Source: Nitrospirota bacterium (lineage in GTDB: Bacteria > Nitrospirota > UBA9217). Taken from it: 10,851 bases of DNA. Shown piece after piece: positions 1-5,844 of this stretch. The notes beneath the pieces are model-generated. The model saw nothing but the letters and a program-made list of their open reading frames with translations, was not told where the DNA came from and did not search any database. The position numbers were made by a program, and so were the translations under genes. Position 1 is the first letter of the stretch. Each line of letters starts with the position of its first letter. The stretch spans positions 1 to 10,851 of the forward strand of contig DAIDTZ010000390.1 in NCBI GenBank assembly GCA_027456925.1. Direction: 5' to 3'.

Positions 1-2
1 TG

Positions 3-1484
3 GGCACAAAGGAAATCGTTTCCCTGCTCTCCGACAAGGGGATTGAAGCGATTTCCGGCGAAGATCTGATCGTACGCCGGGTCCTGTCCTCGTCGGGCAA
101 GAACAAGGTGTATATCAACGGGAGCCTGGCGAATCTCACGACGTTGTCGGCCCTTGGCGCGAACCTTGCGGACATTCACGGCCAGCATGAACATCAGTCC
201 CTCCTTGCCCTCGATCGCCAGATGGACATGCTCGACTCTTTTGGCGGGCTCGAAAGTCTCAGGGAAGCAGTTTCGCAGGCCTATTACCGCCTGATGCACA
301 TAAGGAAGGAACTGGCCGCGCTCGAAACAGGAGAGCGGGACCGGGCCCAGCGGGAGGACATGCTCCGGTTCCAGAAGAACGAGATCGAGGCCGCAATGCT
401 CAAGCCCGGCGAGGACGCCGAGCTTGCGAACGAGCAGAAGGTACTGGCCAATTCGGAGAAGCTCGCAGGTCTCGCCGCCATGGGGGACGAGACCTTGTAC
501 GCGGCGGACGCTTCCGTGCTGTCGAATTTGAAAAAGGCGGTCAACGGCCTGCGGGAAATCGCGGAAATCGACAACAGGCTCTCGGGCCCCGCCCAGCTTT
601 GCGAGTCGGGCCGTGCGCAGATCGAGGAGGCCGCGCGAGAGGTATCTTCCTACCGGGAGAGCGTGGAGTTTGATCCCAAGCGCCTGGAGGAGATCGGCGA
701 CCGGCTCGACCTCATCCAGAAACTGAAGAAAAAATACGGCGGCACGATCGACGAAATCATCCAATTCGGCACACAGGCGACGGCCGACCTCGAGCGGATG
801 GAGCGGAGCACCGAGGAGATCGAGCGCCTGAAATCGGAAATACAAGCGATCAAGTTCGGGCTGACCGATAAAGCGGAGGAACTGACGAAAAAGCGCGGCG
901 CGGCAGGGCGGGACCTCGAAAAGAAAGTCGAAGCGGAGCTCGGCCACCTCGGCATGAAGAAGACCGTATTTTCCGTAAAGATCACCCAGGAGCCCGGAGG
1001 CGACACGCTCGACGGCCATAAGCTCGGTCCACGCGGCGCGGACCGTGTGGAATTCCTCATATCGCCGAACCCGGGGGAGGAGCCGAAGCCGCTTGCGAAA
1101 ACAGCTTCCGGCGGGGAACTCTCGCGCATCATGCTGGCGCTCAAGACCATTCTAATCGAGGGAGATGAAATCCCCACGCTCGTGTTCGACGAAGTCGATG
1201 CGGGCATCGGGGGCGCGGTGGCCGAGGAAGTCGGAAAGAAGCTCAAACGAATAGCGGCAAAACACCAGGTCTTCTGCATCACCCATTTGCCGCAGATCGC
1301 GAGTATGGCCACGAGCCACTACGGCGTGGCCAAATCGATAAAGAAGGATCGGACGAGCACCGAGGTGCGGTTGCTCGAAGCACAGGAGCGCGTGGACGAG
1401 ATCGCCCGCATGCTCGGCGGAAAGACCATTACGGACGCGACGATCAAACACGCGGAAGAGATGATAGGGCGGGGAAGCGCGTAG
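3..1484 (+). CDS. recN: DNA repair protein RecN, 5'-truncated by window edge
   Basis: RecN is an SMC-like ATPase that acts at DNA double-strand breaks in RecA-dependent recombinational repair. The open frame runs from base 3 without a stop, giving 493 visible residues; a full RecN is about 550-560, so roughly the first 65-70 residues, including the Walker A motif, lie left of the window. The GTG at 108 is internal and is not the start: the codons before it already read as RecN (DLIVRRVLSSSGKNKVYING). Further support comes from the DIHGQHEHQSLL stretch, a charged helical middle consistent with a coiled coil (bases ~280-900), the ABC-type signature TASGGELSRIMLALK (~1099-1145), the Walker B segment TLVFDEVDAGIGG (~1174-1212) and the THLPQIASMA motif (~1279-1308). 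The C-terminal segment DEIARMLGG is also typical. The frame ends in TAG at 1482-1484, directly against a heptamer repeat array. No defects are visible. Confidence 0.97.
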   Translation, partial: GTKEIVSLLSDKGIEAISGEDLIVRRVLSSSGKNKVYINGSLANLTTLSALGANLADIHGQHEHQSLLALDRQMDMLDSFGGLESLREAVSQAYYRLMHIRKELAALETGERDRAQREDMLRFQKNEIEAAMLKPGEDAELANEQKVLANSEKLAGLAAMGDETLYAADASVLSNLKKAVNGLREIAEIDNRLSGPAQLCESGRAQIEEAAREVSSYRESVEFDPKRLEEIGDRLDLIQKLKKKYGGTIDEIIQFGTQATADLERMERSTEEIERLKSEIQAIKFGLTDKAEELTKKRGAAGRDLEKKVEAELGHLGMKKTVFSVKITQEPGGDTLDGHKLGPRGADRVEFLISPNPGEEPKPLAKTASGGELSRIMLALKTILIEGDEIPTLVFDEVDAGIGGAVAEEVGKKLKRIAAKHQVFCITHLPQIASMATSHYGVAKSIKKDRTSTEVRLLEAQERVDEIARMLGGKTITDATIKHAEEMIGRGSA

Positions 1485-1525
1485 GGCAGAGGGCGGAGAG
1501 CATGGCGCAGAGGGTGCAAAGCGGC
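1484..1525 (+). repeat. Degenerate 7-bp tandem array, GGGCAGA-type
   Basis: Six consecutive heptamers can be read starting at the last base of the recN stop codon: GGGCAGA, GGGCGGA, GAGCATG, GCGCAGA, GGGTGCA, AAGCGGC. Column 3 is G in all six and column 4 is C in five. The copy GAGCATG, with flanking bases (AGAGCATGG, 1497-1505), is the exact reverse complement of 1553-1561 in the next array, so the two could pair as a 9-bp stem in the transcript between recN and the ferredoxin gene. Confidence 0.6.
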
Positions 1526-1543
1526 CCGCGCAGCCGCAGTTTT

Positions 1544-1567
1544 CTCTATGCTCCATGCTCTATGCTC
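1544..1567 (+). repeat. 7-bp tandem array, CTCYATG x3.4
   Basis: The units CTCTATG, CTCCATG and CTCTATG are followed by a partial CTC, with a perfect 7-bp period and a single variable base. The array sits just upstream of the ferredoxin ribosome-binding region. It is approximately the inverse complement of the GAGCATG unit in the preceding array. I see no convincing promoter in the 97-base spacer 1485-1581. Confidence 0.8.
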
Positions 1568-1581
1568 AGAACGGGGTGTAA

Positions 1582-1788
1582 ATGGGCAAGGTTGTCATCA
1601 ATATTGAGTATTGCAAAGGGTGCGAGCTTTGCACCACGGCATGCGCGAAGAAACTTCTGAAGATAGGCACGCAATTCAACAAGAACGGGTACTACGCTGT
1701 GGAATACTGCGGCGAAGAAGGCGCCTGCACGGGCTGTGCCTTGTGCGCCCTGATGTGCCCCGATGTGGCGCTCGAGGTGTGGAAGTAA
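1582..1788 (+). CDS. Ferredoxin-like delta subunit of 2-oxoacid:ferredoxin oxidoreductase
   Basis: This 68-residue protein has two four-cysteine clusters: C11-x2-C14-x2-C17-x3-C21 and C49-x2-C52-x2-C55-x3-C59 followed by P60, as expected for two [4Fe-4S] centres. The NKNGY stretch between the clusters and the ending CPDVALEV match the small delta (KorD/VorD-type) subunits that pass electrons from oxidative decarboxylation of 2-oxoacids to ferredoxin. The proline that usually follows the first cluster is an alanine (A22). The ATG at 1582 follows a GGGGTG ribosome-binding sequence at about 1573-1578. It lies 106 bases upstream of the alpha-subunit gene, which supports the assignment. A generic dicluster ferredoxin is the alternative. 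The protein is cytoplasmic, with no signal peptide. Confidence 0.88.
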   Translation: MGKVVINIEYCKGCELCTTACAKKLLKIGTQFNKNGYYAVEYCGEEGACTGCALCALMCPDVALEVWK

Positions 1789-1802
1789 GAAACGCCGATA
1801 CA

Positions 1803-1856
1803 AGATTCATGATGCATGACAGGGGCAACCTGAATCCTGCATCATGTATCATAATT
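1803..1856 (+). repeat. Imperfect inverted repeat built of 7-bp units, possible hairpin
   Basis: The left arm (1803-1823) contains TTCATGA and TGCATGA in tandem, ending CATGACAGG. The right arm (1836-1856) begins CCTG and contains GCATCAT and GTATCAT in tandem. The arms pair as a 4-bp stem (CAGG/CCTG), a 2-base bulge, then about 13 pairs with one mismatch, around a 12-base loop. It is the only notable structure in the 106-base spacer between the ferredoxin and vorB genes. It could be a transcript-processing or stability element, or simply a dispersed repeat. It has no U-tract, so it is not an intrinsic terminator. Confidence 0.6.
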
Positions 1857-1894
1857 CCAGATGCAGAAGCGCATCCGTTGGAAAAGGGGAAGAA

Positions 1895-2986
1895 ATGCCC
1901 AAGGTTCTTATCACCGGTAATGAAGCCCTTGCCGAAGCGGCGGTCCGGGCCGGCTGCAGGCGCTATTTCGGCTACCCCATCACTCCGCAGAACGAGATCC
2001 CGGAATTCATGGCCAGGCGTCTGCCGGAAATCGGCGGAACGTTCATCCAGGCCGAGAGCGAGCTTGCGGCCATTAATATGGTGTATGGCGCCGCCGCGGT
2101 CGGTGAACGCGCGATGACGTCGTCATCGAGCCCCGGCATCAGCCTTATGCAGGAGGCGCTCTCGTTCATGGCTGCGTCGGAGCTTCCCGCAGTTATCGTG
2201 AACATGCAGCGAGGCGGCCCCGGGCTCGGCAATATTTCTCCCTCCCAGGCCGATTACTTCCAGGCGGTCAAGGGCGGGGGGCACGGCGACTACAAGCTGC
2301 TTGTCTACGCGCCCTCGACCATCCAGGAGATCGTGGACCTGACCGTGCTCGCCTTCGACAAGGCCGATGAGTATCGCAATCCCGTCATGATCCTTGGGGA
2401 CGGGGTGCTGGGCCAGATGATGGAGCCCGTGGAATTGCCGGACATTACGCCGAAGACAGTCGACAAGCCGTGGGCGTTAACGGGAGCAAAGGGCAGGCCC
2501 GGCAAGGTCATCCGCTCGCTCTTCATGCTGCCTGGAGAAGACGGCGCTCTGGAACGGCAGAACTATAAAATGAAGGCCAAGTACGACCGCATGTGCGAGC
2601 ACGAGGTGTTGTGTGAGATGGTGCAGACCGACGATGCCGAGATCGTCCTCGTGGCTTTCGGCACCTCCGCCCGCATTGCCAAGACCGCGGTTCATCTCGC
2701 ACGGGTGGAAGGGATCAAGGCCGGCCTCATTCGTCCGATCACGCTCTTCCCGTTTCCGGAGAAGATCATTGCGGAGATCGCCGGGCGGGCTGAGCGCTTC
2801 CTCGTGGTGGAGATGAACCTGGGGCAGATGGTCGAGGATGTGCGGCTGGCGGTGAACGGCAAGGCGCCGGTCGCGTTCTACGGAAGACCGGGAGGCGCGG
2901 TGCTTGCGGTCGATGACATCCTGAGCGCTATCCACAATTGCGTGCACGGTAAAGAACCGGAAAAGATATATACGGGTTCCGAGTGA
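1895..2986 (+). CDS. vorB: 2-oxoacid:ferredoxin oxidoreductase alpha subunit (VorB type)
   Basis: This is the alpha subunit of a CoA-acylating 2-oxoacid:ferredoxin oxidoreductase, closest by recall to VorB (3-methyl-2-oxobutanoate) and next to KorA (2-oxoglutarate). It has 363 residues. The pyruvate:ferredoxin oxidoreductase N-terminal domain carries FGYPITPQNE (25-34), AESE (53-56), SSSSPGISLMQEAL (76-89) and NMQRGGPGLGNISPSQ (103-118). The C-terminal transketolase-like domain carries VLVAFGTSARIA and GLIRPITLFPFPE. I chose the ATG at 1895 because AAGGGGA (1884-1890) precedes it and MPKVLITGNEA is the family N-terminus; an in-frame ATG at 1844 lies inside the upstream inverted repeat. Such enzymes need a TPP-binding beta subunit, usually next door with a gamma subunit, but here a cysteine synthase gene follows after 22 bases. 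The substrate cannot be fixed from sequence alone. Confidence 0.92.
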   Translation: MPKVLITGNEALAEAAVRAGCRRYFGYPITPQNEIPEFMARRLPEIGGTFIQAESELAAINMVYGAAAVGERAMTSSSSPGISLMQEALSFMAASELPAVIVNMQRGGPGLGNISPSQADYFQAVKGGGHGDYKLLVYAPSTIQEIVDLTVLAFDKADEYRNPVMILGDGVLGQMMEPVELPDITPKTVDKPWALTGAKGRPGKVIRSLFMLPGEDGALERQNYKMKAKYDRMCEHEVLCEMVQTDDAEIVLVAFGTSARIAKTAVHLARVEGIKAGLIRPITLFPFPEKIIAEIAGRAERFLVVEMNLGQMVEDVRLAVNGKAPVAFYGRPGGAVLAVDDILSAIHNCVHGKEPEKIYTGSE

Positions 2987-3008
2987 TGTTGTTCGAGAAA
3001 GGACTGTC

Positions 3009-3944
3009 ATGGCCGCGATAAAGACCGTACTGGATCTGATCGGGAACACGCCGATCGTAAAACTCAACCGGCTCACGGGTGAAGAAAGCGCCGAGGTCTG
3101 GGCGAAGCTTGAGGGATTTAATCCGGGCGGGAGCGTGAAAGACCGGCCCGCCCTCGCCATGATCGAGGACGCGGAGAAGAAAGGAAAGCTCAAAAAGGGC
3201 ATGACGATCGTGGAACCCACGAGCGGCAATACCGGGATCGGGCTCGCCATGGTTGCGGCGGTCAAGGGCTATCGAATTATTCTGACCATGCCGGAATCCA
3301 TGACCGTGGAGCGCCGCCGGCTGCTCGAGGCATATGGAGCGGAGCTGGTGCTCACCCCCGCTGACAAAGGCATGAAAGGATCTCTTGCGAAAGCCGACGA
3401 GATCGCGGCCTCCGGCAGCGAGTTCTTCAAGCCGGACCAGTTCGGCAATCCCGCGAATCCGGCAGTGCACCGCAGGACCACGGCAAAGGAAATACTTGCC
3501 TTTACCGGCGCGAAGAAGATAGACGCCTTCATTGCAGGGATCGGCACCGGCGGCACCATCACCGGGGTAGGGGAAGTCCTGAAGAAGAAATTCAAAACTA
3601 TCAAAATTATCGCGGTCGAACCCGCCGGGTCGCCGCTGCTTTCGGGAGGCCAGCCCGGTCCGCACGCGATTCAGGGCATCGGACCTAATTTCGTTCCCCC
3701 GATCCTGAATACAAAAATTTACGACGAGATCATCCAGGTCACGAACAACGATGCGGCCGACATTACGGCGCGGCTGGCGCGCGAGGAGTGGCTGCTCGTC
3801 GGCATTTCCTCGGGAGCCGCATGCTGGGCAGCGATGCAGGTTGCGGCCCGCCTGGGGAAGGGCAAGCGCGTTGTTACCGTTTTCCCCGATGTCGGAAACC
3901 GGTATCTTACCACGGGAATCTTCGACCGGAAGAGCGGAGCATGA
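3009..3944 (+). CDS. cysK: Cysteine synthase (O-acetylserine sulfhydrylase)
   Basis: This PLP enzyme converts O-acetylserine and sulfide to cysteine and acetate in the cytoplasm. The 311 residues are the usual length for the CysK/CysM family. Key motifs are DLIGNTPIVKLNRL (9-22), NPGGSVKDRP with the PLP Schiff-base lysine K44, TSGNTG (71-76), the phosphate-binding loop GIGTGGT (177-183), and SSGAA (268-272). The C-terminal PDVGNRYLTT replaces the more usual PDSGERYLST. The ATG at 3009 is preceded by GAGAAAGGA (2995-3003), a good ribosome-binding site. The gene starts 22 bases after vorB and its TGA overlaps the ATG of the next gene (ATGA at 3941-3944), so it is probably co-transcribed with both. 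CysM or a cystathionine beta-synthase core are alternatives, but the motifs favour CysK. Confidence 0.95.
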   Translation: MAAIKTVLDLIGNTPIVKLNRLTGEESAEVWAKLEGFNPGGSVKDRPALAMIEDAEKKGKLKKGMTIVEPTSGNTGIGLAMVAAVKGYRIILTMPESMTVERRRLLEAYGAELVLTPADKGMKGSLAKADEIAASGSEFFKPDQFGNPANPAVHRRTTAKEILAFTGAKKIDAFIAGIGTGGTITGVGEVLKKKFKTIKIIAVEPAGSPLLSGGQPGPHAIQGIGPNFVPPILNTKIYDEIIQVTNNDAADITARLAREEWLLVGISSGAACWAAMQVAARLGKGKRVVTVFPDVGNRYLTTGIFDRKSGA

Positions 3945-4528
3945 AGGCGCTCGTAAGCCGCGTGCGGAACCTCCTGCTTCGTCCGGGAACGGAGTGGCAG
4001 GTGATCAGGAATGAACCCTCCCTGAACATTCTTTTCGGCTATGTCGGCATCCTCGCGGTGATCCCGCCCGCAGCAGCCCTCCTCGGGAGAGTTCTTTTTC
4101 ACGGCAACATTCCGGACAGCGCCCTCTCATCGTCCTTCGGTTATCTGGTGTTCACGAATGCGCTCTGGTATGTGATGTACGTCGTGAATGTCGTCATTAC
4201 CGGCGCGATTATTGCCGCAATCCTCGTAACCGTCGAATCGCGGTGGAGTGGTCTTACCGGATTGAAGCTGGCCGCCTATTCATTCACCCCGCTCTTTGCC
4301 GCGGGGGTCCTCGCGGTGATTCCGCATTTGGCCTGGTCCGTACCGCTGGCGATCGGCTACGGCGTCTATCTCCTGTATCTCGGCATCAGGGCGCTCACGC
4401 CGGCAACGAGGACATGGGCGATAGGATATACCGTTGCCTCGTTTCTGGCCGCGGCTGTCATTGTGGGTGTCATGAACCTGTTCGAGTATTATTTCGAATC
4501 GCTTGTGGTGAAACAGCTTTTCCTGTGA
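3941..4528 (+). CDS. Yip1-domain integral membrane protein
   Basis: This is a 195-residue multi-pass membrane protein. A short cytoplasmic N-terminus contains LLLRPGTEWQVIRNEP (11-26), the sequence that typically precedes the first helix in bacterial Yip1-family proteins. About five hydrophobic segments follow, near 31-49, 76-97, 110-126, 130-149 and 159-180. The GVYLLYLGIRALTP segment (141-154) matches the conserved YLG region of the family. I chose ATG 3941, overlapping the cysK stop as ATGA, over the longer in-frame extension from 3788, because that extension lies inside cysK and the family N-terminus fits here. Overlap implies translational coupling with cysK. The bacterial role of the family is not established; a membrane-trafficking role as in eukaryotic Yip1 should not be assumed. 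Confidence 0.85.
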   Translation: MKALVSRVRNLLLRPGTEWQVIRNEPSLNILFGYVGILAVIPPAAALLGRVLFHGNIPDSALSSSFGYLVFTNALWYVMYVVNVVITGAIIAAILVTVESRWSGLTGLKLAAYSFTPLFAAGVLAVIPHLAWSVPLAIGYGVYLLYLGIRALTPATRTWAIGYTVASFLAAAVIVGVMNLFEYYFESLVVKQLFL

Positions 4529-4673
4529 GTCTTCCGGAGAGCGGTGACGCTGCAGAAACACTGAACCGAAACCAGACTTTTTTCGCTCGCAATGGCGGCA
4601 AGGGACCTGCTCACAAAGGCGGTTTGGAATGTTGGAATGTTTTTCAACAGCCTGTTAAACGAAAGAACCAATA
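4529..4673 (+). other. 145-base spacer with repeat fragments, before the desulfurase gene
   Basis: No gene is seen here. The spacer contains an 8-bp direct repeat TTGGAATG (4624-4631 and 4632-4639), then TTTTTCAACAGCCTGTTA (4640-4657), a string I recall from many bacterial spacers. It also contains TTCGCTCGCAATGGCGG, which resembles another common dispersed spacer sequence. A very weak promoter-like pair (TTGGAA near 4632, TTAAAC near 4655) exists, but I do not call it. Confidence 0.4.
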
Positions 4674-5801
4674 ATGATGAACCCGATTTATCTCGACTAT
4701 AACGCAAGCACGCCCGTGGCACCGCAGGTGCTGGACGAGATGCTGCCCTATCTCCGAAACAAATTCGGCAACCCGTCGAGCAGCCACAGCTTCGGCGTTG
4801 CCTGCAGGGCAGGGATCGAACAGGCCAGGGAACGGGTCGCGGGTTTCCTCGGCTGCGATGCTTCGGATATCATTTTCACGAGCGGCGCCACGGAATCGAA
4901 CAACATGGTGATCAAGGGGATCGCCAAGGCAGTTGGGAAGGGGAAGCACTTCATAACGTCCCGGATCGAGCATCCGGCGGTCCTGGAGCCGTGCCGCCAT
5001 CTGGAGCGTTTCGGCTATTCCGTGACCTGCCTTCCGGTGAATCAATTGGGTATGGTAGATCCCGCGGACCTGGAAAAGGCCATCACGTTCAATACGGCGC
5101 TCGTTTCCATCATGCACTCGAACAACGAGGTCGGGACGATCCAGGACATCAAGGAGCTTGCCCGGATTTCCTCATCCCGAGGCGTGCTGTTCCATACTGA
5201 TGCGGCACAGAGCGTGGGCAAGGTGCGCGTCCAGGCTGAAGACCTCGGCGTTGATTTCCTGACCGTGGCGGGACATAAGTTCTATGCGCCGAAAGGGATC
5301 GGCGCGCTGTATATCAAAAACGGACGCAAACTCTTGCCGATGATGCACGGTGCGGGTCATGAACGGGGCTTGCGTCCGGGCACGGAGAACGCTGCCTTCA
5401 TCGTCGGCCTGGGCGCTGCGGCCATGATTGCGGCTCCTATCCTGGAAAACGAAGGCATGCGGCAACGGAAACTCGGCCAGCGGTTGTATGACGGCTTGAG
5501 AAACTCGGGACTGAAGGTGCACCTGAACGGCCATCCTGAGAAAAAACTGCCGAACACCTGGAACATCAGTTTTGCAGGTTTCACGGCTACGGAAGTGATG
5601 GATGCCCTCGGCAGAGAAATCGCGGTTTCTCCCGGCGCCGCGTGCCACGGCGACCTGATCGAACCGTCGCACGTCCTTGTTGCCATGGGTACGGACCTAT
5701 CGCTCGCGCGGGGCGCGATACGCTTCAGCCTCGGCAGGGAGACGACGGAGGCGGAGATTGACAGGGTGATTGAGCAACTCAGGAAAGGGCTGAAAAAATA
5801 A
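4674..5801 (+). CDS. nifS: NifS-family cysteine desulfurase (possibly selenocysteine lyase-like)
   Basis: This class V aminotransferase-fold PLP enzyme of 375 residues removes sulfur from cysteine as a protein persulfide and leaves alanine. The N-terminus reads YLDYNASTPV (6-15), then FTSGATESNN (68-77), the PLP-stacking histidine H100 in RIEHPAVLEP, HTDAAQSVGK (174-183), the Schiff-base lysine K202 in AGHKFYAPKG, and GHERGLRPGTEN (228-239). The catalytic cysteine aligns as C324 in SPGAACHGDLIEPSHVL. That loop differs from the IscS SGSACTS form and resembles the GAACHSD form of selenocysteine lyases, which is also common in bacterial NifS-like proteins. Either ATG 4674 or 4677 could start translation; no strong ribosome-binding site is seen. 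There is no iscU, nifU or sufE gene in the window. Its supply of sulfur for the Fe-S proteins upstream is an inference. The symbol is a family label. Confidence 0.9.
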   Translation: MMNPIYLDYNASTPVAPQVLDEMLPYLRNKFGNPSSSHSFGVACRAGIEQARERVAGFLGCDASDIIFTSGATESNNMVIKGIAKAVGKGKHFITSRIEHPAVLEPCRHLERFGYSVTCLPVNQLGMVDPADLEKAITFNTALVSIMHSNNEVGTIQDIKELARISSSRGVLFHTDAAQSVGKVRVQAEDLGVDFLTVAGHKFYAPKGIGALYIKNGRKLLPMMHGAGHERGLRPGTENAAFIVGLGAAAMIAAPILENEGMRQRKLGQRLYDGLRNSGLKVHLNGHPEKKLPNTWNISFAGFTATEVMDALGREIAVSPGAACHGDLIEPSHVLVAMGTDLSLARGAIRFSLGRETTEAEIDRVIEQLRKGLKK

Positions 5802-5804
5802 TGC

Positions 5805-5825
5805 GGAATTCGGAACGAGGAATTG
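5805..5825 (+). repeat. 7-bp tandem array, GGAAYKN x3
   Basis: Three heptamers, GGAATTC, GGAACGA and GGAATTG, share the GGAA core with an exact 7-bp period. They fill most of the 43-base gap between the desulfurase stop and the regulator start, just ahead of the regulator's ribosome-binding site. With only three copies, chance is possible; it is listed because other spacers have the same period. Confidence 0.45.
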
Positions 5826-5844
5826 CGCATGGCGGAAAAGGAAT

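Noticed and set aside
1844..1894. In-frame upstream extension of vorB by 17 codons.
   Set aside because: The extension lies in an inverted repeat, does not match the family, and a good ribosome-binding site precedes ATG 1895.
1611..2117. A 168-codon + frame overlapping the ferredoxin and vorB genes.
   Set aside because: It crosses two real genes in another frame and has no recognisable domain.
2986..3021. A TGATG-coupled 11-codon frame after vorB reading MLFEKGLSWPR, faintly like the start of an oxidoreductase beta subunit.
   Set aside because: Too short to judge. Its GAGAAAGGA bases are the cysK ribosome-binding site, so the FEKG resemblance is most likely chance. No CPGCGH motif follows.
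3788..3940. In-frame upstream extension of the Yip1-type gene by 51 codons.
   Set aside because: It lies wholly within cysK, its sequence is non-family-like, and ATG 3941 forms a typical ATGA overlap.
4714..4729. TGGCAC-N6-TGCT inside the desulfurase gene as a possible sigma-54 promoter.
   Set aside because: Spacing and the -12 element do not fit TGGCAC-N5-TTGC, and it lies within coding sequence.
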